A stretch of 10,954 bases of DNA from JBMYQA01 sp049600855 (GCA_049600855.1 JBMYQA010000211.1:1-10954), one strand, 5' to 3'; positions 1-7,968 are shown, numbered from the stretch's first letter. A program made the numbers and translations. The notes: a model not told the origin generated them from the sequence alone.

Positions 1-2
1 AA

Positions 3-1181
3 GTGATGCGTACCTATCAGACTTCATCAGGTAAGCTAGTAGGAGCTATTCAGTATGCTTTTCTGATCATTACGCCAACAACTGATCAACCGATTTGCGT
101 TGTTGTAGAAAATGGAGCGGAATTAGAAAATGAGTTTGCAGAACGGTATCAGTTATCAATCAAAACAACTTACACCTCTAAGCGAGCCATGTTGGAGGAT
201 GATGAGGATGATTTTAACACATCAGATGCAAGCAATGGCGAATTGTATGATGCTTTTTGGGGGGCTTTAGCAGCAGAAATAGGTGATTATGAAAAAGTCT
301 ATTTTTCGCCTGACGGCGTTTACAATCAAATTAATGTGCAGACCTTGTTCAATGCGGATACTGGAAAGTTTTTGATAGAGGAATGGGAAGTTCATGTATT
401 AGGAAGCTTAAAAGATATCTTACATTCAGAAGAAGAGGAAGATATGGTCAAATCTAAGCTTGCTTATTTAATAGGTGGTCCCGATTATTTGGCAGGAGCC
501 CCTAAAGATTATAAAGGCATACCAAAGATTGCCTATTTGCCAGGAGCAAAACAGGAAGTACAAGAGATTGAATACCTATTAAAAACTAACCAATGGACGG
601 TGTTTGCTCATTACGATGCTGAAGCAACAGAAGAACAGGTAAATGAGGACTTATCAGCGATTAAAATTCCTCAACTGTTACATTTTTCAACTCACGGTTT
701 TTTTCAAGAAGAGGATACTTTGTTGAAAAAACGCCCTATGATTAAACCGCCGCATCCCACCCAAGCAGTTAATCCACTCTTACGCTCAGGCTTATTACTA
801 GCGGGAGCAGAAACCAGTAGAATTCAGCAATCGGCAAAACAACGAGATGGAATATTAACCGCCTATGAAGTGCTCAATTTATCGTTACTTGGCACCGAAC
901 TCGTCACCCTCTCTGCCTGCGAAACAGGACTAGGGGTAAATAAAAATGGGGAAGGGGTTTATGGCTTGCAACGGGCTTTCCAAATTGCCGGCGCATCTAA
1001 TGTGCTCATGAGTATGTGGAAGGTTCCCGATAAGGAAACGAAAGAGTTGATGGTACATTTTTACGAATATTGGTTGGAAATGGGCGATAAGCGTAAAGCT
1101 TTCCGCAGGGCGCAACAGGAAATGAAGGACAAATATCCTGAACCATTTTATTGGGGGGCTTTTGTGATGATTGGAAGGTAA
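3..1181 (+). CDS. CHAT-domain (caspase-clan) protease, 5' end outside window
   Basis: This is the C-terminal part of a CHAT-domain protein; CHAT domains are cysteine proteases of the caspase/separase clan. Numbering from position 3, the catalytic His is H231 in the HFSTHGFF motif and the nucleophile is C306 in LSACETGLG, followed by the usual GVYGLQRAFQIAGA helix and the final FYWGAFVMIG strand. The segment around residues 100-140 (YFSPDGVYNQIN) is the typical start of the Bacteroidota CHAT fold. Family members normally carry TPR repeats ahead of this domain. None are seen here, most likely because the window cuts the gene: the GTG/ATG at positions 3-8 lies well inside the expected domain context and is not convincing as a start. 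Residues about 60-80 are acidic and probably a loop. The stop is immediately followed by the stop of the convergent cyclase. Substrate unknown; no gasdermin or other known CHAT target is in the window. Confidence 0.9.
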   Translation: MMRTYQTSSGKLVGAIQYAFLIITPTTDQPICVVVENGAELENEFAERYQLSIKTTYTSKRAMLEDDEDDFNTSDASNGELYDAFWGALAAEIGDYEKVYFSPDGVYNQINVQTLFNADTGKFLIEEWEVHVLGSLKDILHSEEEEDMVKSKLAYLIGGPDYLAGAPKDYKGIPKIAYLPGAKQEVQEIEYLLKTNQWTVFAHYDAEATEEQVNEDLSAIKIPQLLHFSTHGFFQEEDTLLKKRPMIKPPHPTQAVNPLLRSGLLLAGAETSRIQQSAKQRDGILTAYEVLNLSLLGTELVTLSACETGLGVNKNGEGVYGLQRAFQIAGASNVLMSMWKVPDKETKELMVHFYEYWLEMGDKRKAFRRAQQEMKDKYPEPFYWGAFVMIGR

Positions 1182-1203
1182 TTACAAGGAATACAGCTTG
1201 TAA
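1182..1203 (+). terminator. possible hairpin at the CHAT/cyclase convergent junction
   Basis: A perfect 7-bp inverted repeat (TTACAAG at 1182-1188, CTTGTAA at 1197-1203) with an 8-nt loop begins right after the CHAT stop codon. It lies wholly within the last codons of the convergent ferredoxin-cyclase. The plus strand continues into a short T-rich stretch (TGTTTTG), so it could end the CHAT transcript. The stem is AT-rich and the T tract is broken, so this is a weak call. Confidence 0.3.
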
Positions 1204-2099
1204 CGTCCTGTTTTGCCTTTCAGGGTGGTTTCGTAAACTTTATGGTTTGGGTAGTGGCTTTTAATTTCTTGATAGGCTTCTTCGGAAAGTAAAAGCTTGG
1301 TGCCAAATTCTTTATTTGCTGATTCAATTCGGCTGGCATAGTTTACGGTATCGCCAATTACAGCCAGTTTTTTCATGGCTCCTGTATCAAATGGCCCTGC
1401 AATCACATTTCCGTAATGTACACCTGCTCGAATCCCAAAAGTCGTATTAAAATTTTCGCTCAAATAAGCATTGAATTGGACTAAGCGCTCATTCATTTTT
1501 TTAATGGATCGTACAGCATCAAGTACACTGTTTTTGCATTTCTTGCTGAACCCAAATACCGCTAAAATACCATCGCCAGCTACGTCACTAATAAGGCCAT
1601 GATGCGCTTCGATAATCGCATTCATGATTCGGTAATAGCGGTTGAGCACGTAAACAGTGTCGTAAGGAGGAAATCTTTCTGCTAGGCTGGTGTAGTTCTC
1701 AATATCTGTAAAGACAACAGTCAGTTTTTGTTGACTGCCCAAGGTGATGTCAGATGTTTTGGAAATTTGCTCAAGAACCATGTCTACATCCATTTGATCA
1801 GAAACCATCCTTCGAATTGCGATATTGCCCGTCAGTTTAGTTTGGCACGCCAATCTGATCTCTGAAGGAAAGCTCAATTTAGTTGCAATTTTCTGTTCCC
1901 GATTATTGCGGGGACTGCAATTCTCAATGCCTTCCATAATACTGACTTTACAGGTAGAGCATTTCCCTTTAGCTCCACAGGCATGGGTATGGTTGATATT
2001 GGCTGCTAAGGTGGCTTCTAATATCGTGCTTTCCGCAGGACAAGTAATTGCTCGCTTTTCTTTAAATAGATGAATTTTATATGTATGATTTCCACTCAT
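1182..2099 (-). CDS. 2Fe-2S ferredoxin domain fused to class III nucleotide cyclase
   Basis: A 305-residue soluble two-domain protein. Residues about 5-98 form a plant/adrenodoxin-type 2Fe-2S ferredoxin with ligands C41-x5-C47-x2-C50 and C85. Residues about 125-300 form a class III adenylate/guanylate cyclase catalytic domain: metal-binding D132 (VFTDIENYTS) and D176 (AGDGILAVFG), and transition-state N253 and R257 (GDTVNYASRIES). The positions that usually select the base, Lys and Asp/Thr in well-studied cyclases, appear to be D172 and A246, so ATP or GTP use cannot be assigned. The start is the ATG at 2099; the reading frame stays open to a TTG at 2135, but that adds 12 residues unlike a ferredoxin N-terminus. 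It lies 77 bp downstream of the receiver-kinase on the same strand, with no clear promoter between, so co-transcription is likely. The iron-sulfur domain suggests redox control of cyclase activity (inference). Confidence 0.9.
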   Translation of the reverse strand: MSGNHTYKIHLFKEKRAITCPAESTILEATLAANINHTHACGAKGKCSTCKVSIMEGIENCSPRNNREQKIATKLSFPSEIRLACQTKLTGNIAIRRMVSDQMDVDMVLEQISKTSDITLGSQQKLTVVFTDIENYTSLAERFPPYDTVYVLNRYYRIMNAIIEAHHGLISDVAGDGILAVFGFSKKCKNSVLDAVRSIKKMNERLVQFNAYLSENFNTTFGIRAGVHYGNVIAGPFDTGAMKKLAVIGDTVNYASRIESANKEFGTKLLLSEEAYQEIKSHYPNHKVYETTLKGKTGRYKLYSL

Positions 2100-2176
2100 A
2101 TTTATCACGTACTTTAGCTTTGTTGAGAAGTACAATTGATAAGTAAGTTAATGCGAAATAGTTAGCTATGAAAAAA

Positions 2177-3340
2177 TTATTGGGCAATTGACTGTTGTGA
2201 TTGAGCATCTGTAGTGCATGGAATGAGCACCATGAATTCACTTCCTTTGCTATAGGTACTTTTTACCTGAATACTACCACCCAAACGATCAATGATACTT
2301 TTGACAATGTATAAACCAATTCCAGTTGAAGATTCTCCTCCAGTGGGCTGAGCACTAAACTTGCCAAATTCTTTAAACACCTTTTCTAATTCATCGGGAT
2401 GAAACCCTTGCCCTTGGTCTTTGATGGATAAATAGATGTATTTTTGATGATTCTCTAAAATAACTTGAATGCTGGAATTTGGAAATGAATATTTTATGGC
2501 ATTGGATAGTAAGTTATCAATGATTTTTTTGATGTAAATTGGACTGGTTTGGCTGACTAATTTTGAACGATTAGCTTGGAAATGTATGCGTATATTTTTT
2601 GAATTGTGAAGATAACTATCCAATACTTGAGTAATGAACGGAATCCAATCTATCGTTTGTACATTTTGTAAACTACTTTTTTCGTATTCATAAATCTCCA
2701 ACACTTGATTAATCGTTACCCGCTCTTGCGTGGTAATTTTAGTAATCATGTCGAGGTATTGTTTGGAATTGGTGTTGTCCAATGCTTGATTTAGCTCATT
2801 TTTAACTAGGTGAACTAAACCTTCAATATTATTTAAAGGTGTTTTCAGATCATGCGAAATGATTGACAGTAATTTAGACTTTTCATGAGCCAATTTCTCA
2901 AGCCGCGTATTTTGCCGTTGAATTTTGGCTTTAGCATCATAAAGTCTTCTGATGGCGCACAATCTTCCAATTAATTCGGGCTTTTCGAAGGGCTTTCTAA
3001 GAAAGTCATCTGCGCCAATGCTTAAAGCATTAAACGCATGTTGGCTGGATTTAGAAAAAGCCGTCATCATCACGACAGGTATTTGTCGGGTTTGTTCATT
3101 TGCTTTTAATAGCCTCAACGCATCTATGCCCGACATATTAGGCATGTTCCAATCCAATAAGATGATATCGGGTTGTTTTTTGTGTGCTAATTTTATCCCA
3201 ATTTCCGCATTGGGAGCTGATAAATATTCCGCTGTACTATCAGCAAGCATTTGATAAATACTTTGCTGAATGAGTAAATCATCATCAATAATTAATATTG
3301 AATAACCATCTAAACAATTGTAAGAGAATCCCATTTGCAT
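2177..3340 (-). CDS. hybrid sensor histidine kinase with N-terminal receiver domain
   Basis: A cytoplasmic 387-residue protein with no membrane segment. Numbered from the ATG at 3340: receiver domain about 13-127, with acidic pocket D19-D21, phospho-acceptor D63 (LLDWNMPNMSG), T93 and K116; a short helical linker (130-155); HisKA dimerisation domain with H163 (ISHDLKTPLNN); HATPase_c with N-box N280, G1 box D308 (DQGQGF) and G2 box near G340 (STGIGLYIV). Such REC-HK proteins usually take input from another kinase or a partner rather than sensing directly. The frame stays open to 3514, but the extra 58 residues are Lys/Tyr/Asn-rich and unlike a receiver. A TAnnTTTG element at 3361-3368 also places transcription start close to 3340-3334. 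A second ATG at 3334 is almost equally possible. The ferredoxin-cyclase follows 77 bp downstream, suggesting a shared transcript and pathway. Confidence 0.9.
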   Translation of the reverse strand: MQMGFSYNCLDGYSILIIDDDLLIQQSIYQMLADSTAEYLSAPNAEIGIKLAHKKQPDIILLDWNMPNMSGIDALRLLKANEQTRQIPVVMMTAFSKSSQHAFNALSIGADDFLRKPFEKPELIGRLCAIRRLYDAKAKIQRQNTRLEKLAHEKSKLLSIISHDLKTPLNNIEGLVHLVKNELNQALDNTNSKQYLDMITKITTQERVTINQVLEIYEYEKSSLQNVQTIDWIPFITQVLDSYLHNSKNIRIHFQANRSKLVSQTSPIYIKKIIDNLLSNAIKYSFPNSSIQVILENHQKYIYLSIKDQGQGFHPDELEKVFKEFGKFSAQPTGGESSTGIGLYIVKSIIDRLGGSIQVKSTYSKGSEFMVLIPCTTDAQSQQSIAQ

Positions 3341-3646
3341 GTGTATAAATACAGTTTTATCAAATTTACAATGAAGAAAGTCACTTTGTTTCTTCTGTTT
3401 GGGATTCTTATAATAATAAATGGTAATATATTTATAAAAAGAGTGTAAGGTCTTCTTATTTTTTCCATAATTTCCCAATTGATTTAAGCACCAATTCTTT
3501 TTGAGTCTTTGCACAAAACACCTTTCTATTTACCAATGAATTGAGCTTTTTAGGTACTGAAATTTGGGAAGTTATCGAAAAATTAGTATTTCGAGGAGTG
3601 GAAGGAGTAAAAGTCCAAAAAGATCGAATTTGAACGGTATTAAGCC
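3341..3646. other. divergent intergenic region between REC-kinase and membrane cyclase
   Basis: This 306-bp AT-rich spacer separates divergent genes and should hold both promoters. On the minus strand it has the TAAATTTG element. On the plus strand there is a TTTG (3563-3566) and, 17 bp further on, a loose -7 match TAGTATTTCG (3584-3593), about 55 bp before the cyclase ATG. A purine-rich GGAGTGGAAGGAGT stretch (3594-3607) resembles a Shine-Dalgarno sequence but is about 40 nt from the ATG, and an in-frame TAA at 3641 excludes a start nearer to it. Although an open frame covers 3341-3514 on the minus strand, it looks non-coding. No RNA gene or long inverted repeat was recognised. Confidence 0.5.
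3361..3368 (-). promoter_or_regulatory. Bacteroidota-type -7 promoter element for the REC-histidine kinase
   Basis: On the minus strand this reads TAAATTTG, an exact match to the TAnnTTTG -7 element of the Bacteroidota primary sigma factor. It is 20 bp upstream of the proposed ATG at 3340, giving a short leader. No good TTTG -33 box is found at the expected distance, so the call rests on one element and its position. Confidence 0.4.
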
Positions 3647-4740
3647 ATGAAATTTAAAAACAAGCAACGTTGGCAAATTATTAAAGACTATTGCATAGGC
3701 TGGACATTGTCATTTTTATTTTTGCTCATCGTAAGAGGGGTAGGAACCGAAGAGAAAGGCTTGTTGAAATTTGATATGCCTTCTAGTTTATTACTTGCCT
3801 TAACCATTGGCCCAATCGTTGGCATAATTTCAGGATATACACAAATATGGATGGAAGAACGTGTGTACAAGCACATTTCGCTGAAGAAGTTTCTCACACT
3901 GCGATTAATTTATGCTTTTCTATTTATATCACTCTTGGTTTTGATTTCCTATGGCGTATATCAAGCTTATTTCGGTACAACCATAGATGTGTTCACCTTC
4001 GCTTTTGATACGGGCAGCTTTGCCAATTACTTTTATGTGCTAGTAGTCGATTTCTTTATGGCTATTTTGCGGCAAGTAAATTTACTGTTAGGAAATGGAA
4101 AGTTGATTAAACTCCTGCAAGGCAAGTTTTACACACCACATGAAGAAGAGCGAATTTTCATGTTTTTGGATTTACAATCTTCTACGCAAATGGCAGAGCA
4201 ATTAGGACACATCAAATACAGCATGCTCATTCAAGATTGCTTCGATGATTTGGATATTGTGATGGAAAATGAAGCAGAAATTTACCAGTATGTAGGCGAT
4301 GAGGTAGTACTCACTTGGGAATTAGCAGATGGTTTACGCAATCAAAATTGCTTGAATGCGTATTTTAATTTCAAAAAAAACTCAAAAGTCGGGAGGCGCA
4401 TTATTTGGAACATTACGGTTGTCTGCCCTTTTTTAAAGCGGGCATGAATGAAGGATTGGTGACTGTGACCGAAGTGGGAAAATACAAGAAGGAAATTGCC
4501 TATCATGGCGATGCCATTAATACCGCCGCTAGAATTCAAGGCCAGTGCAATTTTTTTAAACGTAGGTTGTTGATTTCTGAAAGCCTGAAACAGAAATTGA
4601 GCGGTGTAGGAAAGCGTTTTGATAAATTGGGAACGGTAGAACTAAAGGGAAAAAGAGCTGGAGTGACGATTTATGCCGTGAGTGAAATGGAACAGCCTAA
4701 ACTTTCTAACGTATTGCCCGAAAAAAATCTTCGGGCGTAA
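3647..4740 (+). pseudogene. membrane-anchored class III nucleotide cyclase, interrupted by one frameshift
   Basis: Two overlapping frames together encode one cyclase of about 364 residues. The first (ATG at 3647) gives four predicted membrane helices (about 15-31, 47-66, 86-106, 128-148) and the first half of the catalytic domain, with metal ligands D175 (MFLDLQSST) and D218 (YQYVGDEVVLTW). It then runs out of frame to a stop at 4447. Reading -1 from the A-run at 4373-4380 continues the fold without loss: KAGMNEGLVTV, then YHGDAINTAARIQ with transition-state N292 and R296, ending at 4740. Nothing else is damaged. The break is a single missing A, so it may be a sequencing error, a recent mutation, a phase-variable tract, or programmed slippage at A AAA AAC. 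Base-selecting positions read Q214 and A285, non-canonical like its neighbour. The N-terminal four-helix part has no recognised sensor domain. Cyclase identity is firm; functional status is open. Confidence 0.85.
4373..4381 (+). other. A8 tract with in-frame A AAA AAC slippery heptamer
   Basis: Eight A's are followed by C. In the frame of the upstream half, codons read TTC AAA AAA AAC, so positions 4375-4381 form X XXY YYZ (A AAA AAC). A -1 shift here, or one extra A in the transcript or genome, joins the two halves of the membrane cyclase in the correct frame. No clear stimulatory stem-loop was found just downstream. Confidence 0.5.
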
Positions 4741-4760
4741 TAGGTAGCCCTATTCTTTTT
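4716..4760 (+). terminator. tandem hairpins between convergent cyclase and WD40-caspase genes
   Basis: Two stem-loops overlap the ends of the convergent genes. The first pairs GCCCGAA (4716-4722) with TTCGGGC (4730-4736) inside the last cyclase codons. The second pairs AATAGG (4739-4744) with CCTATT (4749-4754) across a TAGC loop and is followed by CTTTTTG, a short T tract fitting plus-strand termination. The minus-strand stop codon (4750-4752) lies in the second stem. Only the second hairpin has a T tract in a useful position. Confidence 0.45.
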
Positions 4761-7700
4761 GTTCAATAACAATTGGGAAATCATGTCCACGAGAAAAGGT
4801 GAATGGATATTGGGCAGATCCTTTCAACTCCATGCTAATGCTAGGTACCTGATCGTGTAGAAACGATTTAATTTCGAATAGCGTCACTTTTTTATCGGCG
4901 GGAGCGCCATCGGCTTTGCCAGATAGGGCTTCCAATAGGCAATAGGTAAATAAGCCATGTCCTAAACTATCGTATTCGGTGGCAAATTGCTCGCTACCTG
5001 CGGCTGCCAACACATGAATTCCTGAACTTCTGGATAATTGCGCAATGGCTTTCTCTTGCAAAGCACCTCGATGAGCCAGTTTCTCTACTGCCCCACCACT
5101 ATGGCATGCATCCATAACAGCCACTTGCTTGAGGGCTTTGATTTGTTGAAACTTTTTCATCATTTCCTCTTCCGAAATGGCATAACGGGTCATGCGTTTT
5201 TCATCAGCATAGAGTTGTGTCGTTTCGTGCGTAATGAAATAAAAGTGCCCATTGGTCATGCTACCATGACCTGCATAGTAAAAAATAAAAACATCATTGA
5301 TCGTTATTTTACCTGCTAAACTATCCAATAGCTGCTCGATGTTAGCTTTATTGGCTTGTTCATCGTAAAGCGTATAGGTGTAGATATCGCGGTAAATGCC
5401 TTGGCTAAATTTTTTCATGGAGTCGGTAAAAGCTTGGGCATCGTTAGTGGCATAGTTGAGGTTAAGTGCTGAGTTTTTGTATTGGTCTATGCCAATGGCA
5501 ACAATATGGCAATCGGTGCCTAAGGTCGTGCTTTTGGAGGAAATGCTCACACGAGTTAACGGCGATTCTATCTCATTTTTATTCATTGCCCGACAAGAGA
5601 ATTCGTTATGACCGCCAACGAGGGGCAATAAGGTTTTGTAACTCACCGAGCTGTCACTTTTGGATAATTCGGTTAATTGCTCCATCGTTATGGGTAAACG
5701 TTTTCCGTTATGTTGAATCTGAATAGAGGTGACATCCTTTCCCATGATTTTAAGGTACAAATGCGCTTCGGTTTCTTCGGCATTGCTTAGTATCGCCAAC
5801 TTTACTTCTGGAGGATTGACTTTAGCCATCAATTCTTCAATCTCTCCCCGATGCTTAATTTTTCCTAAACTCAATAAATCGGAAATGGCTTTCGGCTGAT
5901 AGAAAATCTCAAAGAACTGATCTAAGGAATAACTTTTTAGGCCTTTTACAAAATGAACCAGTTTCATGGCGGAAGGCGTACCGTTAAAAAAGCCTCTAGG
6001 AGATTTAATGATCCAATCCGATCGAGAAACTTGGATAAATTCGTAAATTTCCTTCCCTGAGGCTAAATCCCATACTTTGGTCACACCATCAATGTCTAAG
6101 GAATAGAGGCGTTTCGCATCAGCGCTGAGGGTTAGGGCGGTGACTTCATTTTGATGACCAATAAATGTGCGTTCTACTTGAGTCAAATTGGAGTTCCATA
6201 ATCGAATCATTTTATCGCCGCCTGCTGTAATGACTTGCTGCTTATTATTGAGCCAAAGTTGTGCGTGAATAGCTCCTGCTGGATGTTCAATTTTGGCTTT
6301 TTTTAAGCCGTAACCCATGTGCCATTTAAAGGCTCTCCCATCTTTAGCAGTACTCATGAAATGTTCATCGTCCAGCACTGCAATTGAGGTGACAATTTCC
6401 GTATGGCCAATGAAGTCTTTTACCTTGGTTTCTGAGGCAATATCCCACAACTGGAGGGTTTTATCTAAAAATCCGATAAGGAGGTATTCATCGTTTAAGG
6501 AGAAAGCCAATTCATAGCCAGATACTTTATCAAAATACAGCAAATTGACTTTTTTACCTGTTTCAATATCCCAAACAATGATATAGCCATCCCAAGAAGT
6601 GCTCGCTAACCATTTGTGATTGTGGCTGACCACCACATCAAAAACAGGTGCGCGATGTGCTGTGTAGCGCATGAGCTCTTTTCCCGATTTGGCATCCCAG
6701 CGAATGATTTCGCCATCTCCCGAACCTGTAAAAATGTAGTTGGTTGATTGGTCATAATCAAAACAAATGACACCTTTTTTATGACCCACTAACTCGTGCG
6801 TTGGACGGCCTGAACCTAAGTTCCAAAGTACGCCTTTTGTACCCATTTTTCCACGTAATAGCCATTTGTTATCAATGAGTAATTGCTCATTTTTGTATTT
6901 GATGTGTTTGGCAATATTGTGCTCCCAATAGTTGGATAAATCATGTGCTAATCCTCCAAAATCTCTTTTGTTGAGTGTGCCAGCAAACTCACCGCTAGGT
7001 GTTGAAGTGCCAATGTCATAACGTAAAATAAAACCGTCATCTTCTGCTAAAATAACTTCTGTTTCTCCCACAAATACGCCATCATTCAATGACGTTTTAC
7101 TTGGCTGATGCGCAGACACAAGTTGTCCTTTTCGATTGTAAATGAACAAACTATCTTCGGTAGTTAAAGCAATGGATTTCCCATCAGAATGATAGTTAAT
7201 CCCGCCAAGATCTTTAATGGTTTGCTTGAACTGTACGGTTTGTTTTCCTGTAATCACATCAAACTCCACTAAGCCCGCCCGCCGATTGGCGCGTAATAAG
7301 AATTTACTATCGGGAGAAAAGGCCACCAAAGTGCCACAACCTCCACACCGGCCTTCACTGGGTTGAAACGTCCATTGCTCTTCCCAATCGTGGGTGGCAT
7401 ATACTTGAACCAAGCGGTTATCTTGACCAATGGCTAACCAGTTTCCATCAGGACTAAAATCCACGTGTACGCCATAGCCTGTACCACGATCTGGATTAAC
7501 TTTAAATTCGGCAATGACCACGTCTTTTTTCCAGTCCCAAACCTTTACGTTTAGATCATAACCGCCTACAGCTACCCAAGGTCGGGTGGGATGGAGGGCT
7601 ACGGTGGTGACGTATTGTTTCCACTCAGGACTGCTCCACACTTGTTTGCCTGTAGCCAATTCCCAAACTTTAGCGGTTTTATCGGCACTGCCAGAGGCAA

Positions 7701-7968
7701 AGTGCTTGTCGTTAGCCGCAAAATCAATGGAATTCACCGTATGGGTATGCCCCGAAAAAGTACGGATTTCATGTGCCGATTGCACATCCCAAAGTTTAAT
7801 AGTTTGATCGCGACTAGCAGAAAGGAGGTATTTGCCATTCGTACTCAGCGCAACGGCTTTTACCGATTCCCCATGCCCTTGTTGGATAATGGTTTGGACT
7901 TTTTGTTGGGCTTGGAGAAATGAGATCAAACTAAAAAATAGAAAGGTAGTTGATAGGAGTTGTTTCAT
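4750..7968 (-). CDS. exported WD40-repeat caspase-family (C14) protease
   Basis: A 1072-residue protein. Residues 1-20 are a signal peptide (MKQLLST, hydrophobic core, LQAQQ), so it is probably exported to the periplasm. Residues about 30-645 carry fourteen blade-end WD-type motifs (for example LWDVQS, VWELATG, RWDAKSG, VWDIETG, VWDLASG), enough for two seven-bladed propellers. A linker region (about 650-815, with SPRGFFNGTPSAMKLV) leads to a caspase-like domain (about 818-1068). Its catalytic dyad is H901 (FYYAGHGSM) and C955 (VMDACHSGG). The N-terminal propellers presumably bind partners or substrates. A CGGC pair (C208, C211) within one blade is unusual in a propeller and could form a disulfide in the periplasm. 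The start at 7968 is fixed by the signal peptide. It lies 90 bp downstream of psd on the same strand; no exact TAnnTTTG was found in that gap, so read-through from psd is possible. Substrate unknown. Confidence 0.92.
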   Translation of the reverse strand: MKQLLSTTFLFFSLISFLQAQQKVQTIIQQGHGESVKAVALSTNGKYLLSASRDQTIKLWDVQSAHEIRTFSGHTHTVNSIDFAANDKHFASGSADKTAKVWELATGKQVWSSPEWKQYVTTVALHPTRPWVAVGGYDLNVKVWDWKKDVVIAEFKVNPDRGTGYGVHVDFSPDGNWLAIGQDNRLVQVYATHDWEEQWTFQPSEGRCGGCGTLVAFSPDSKFLLRANRRAGLVEFDVITGKQTVQFKQTIKDLGGINYHSDGKSIALTTEDSLFIYNRKGQLVSAHQPSKTSLNDGVFVGETEVILAEDDGFILRYDIGTSTPSGEFAGTLNKRDFGGLAHDLSNYWEHNIAKHIKYKNEQLLIDNKWLLRGKMGTKGVLWNLGSGRPTHELVGHKKGVICFDYDQSTNYIFTGSGDGEIIRWDAKSGKELMRYTAHRAPVFDVVVSHNHKWLASTSWDGYIIVWDIETGKKVNLLYFDKVSGYELAFSLNDEYLLIGFLDKTLQLWDIASETKVKDFIGHTEIVTSIAVLDDEHFMSTAKDGRAFKWHMGYGLKKAKIEHPAGAIHAQLWLNNKQQVITAGGDKMIRLWNSNLTQVERTFIGHQNEVTALTLSADAKRLYSLDIDGVTKVWDLASGKEIYEFIQVSRSDWIIKSPRGFFNGTPSAMKLVHFVKGLKSYSLDQFFEIFYQPKAISDLLSLGKIKHRGEIEELMAKVNPPEVKLAILSNAEETEAHLYLKIMGKDVTSIQIQHNGKRLPITMEQLTELSKSDSSVSYKTLLPLVGGHNEFSCRAMNKNEIESPLTRVSISSKSTTLGTDCHIVAIGIDQYKNSALNLNYATNDAQAFTDSMKKFSQGIYRDIYTYTLYDEQANKANIEQLLDSLAGKITINDVFIFYYAGHGSMTNGHFYFITHETTQLYADEKRMTRYAISEEEMMKKFQQIKALKQVAVMDACHSGGAVEKLAHRGALQEKAIAQLSRSSGIHVLAAAGSEQFATEYDSLGHGLFTYCLLEALSGKADGAPADKKVTLFEIKSFLHDQVPSISMELKGSAQYPFTFSRGHDFPIVIEQKE

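Noticed and set aside
1800..2099. Ferredoxin domain as part of an electron-transfer oxidoreductase
   Set aside because: It is fused in frame to a complete cyclase domain and no flavin, NAD or reductase gene is nearby, so a sensory role fits better.
3341..3514. N-terminal extension of the REC-histidine kinase to 3514
   Set aside because: The extra 58 residues are Lys/Tyr/Asn-rich with no domain similarity, and a TAnnTTTG promoter element lies within them.
4405..4740. Separate 111-residue plus-strand gene starting at an ATG at 4405
   Set aside because: It is the C-terminal half of a class III cyclase and continues, one frame away, the preceding gene across the A8 tract; the ATG is created by the alternative reading (TTGGAACAT context gives no new domain start).
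7586..7923. Plus-strand open frames opposite the WD40-caspase gene (also near 5038-5319, 5466-5726, 6317-6517)
   Set aside because: They lie antisense to a clearly coding gene, show no domain or signal features, and arise from the codon use of the opposite strand.
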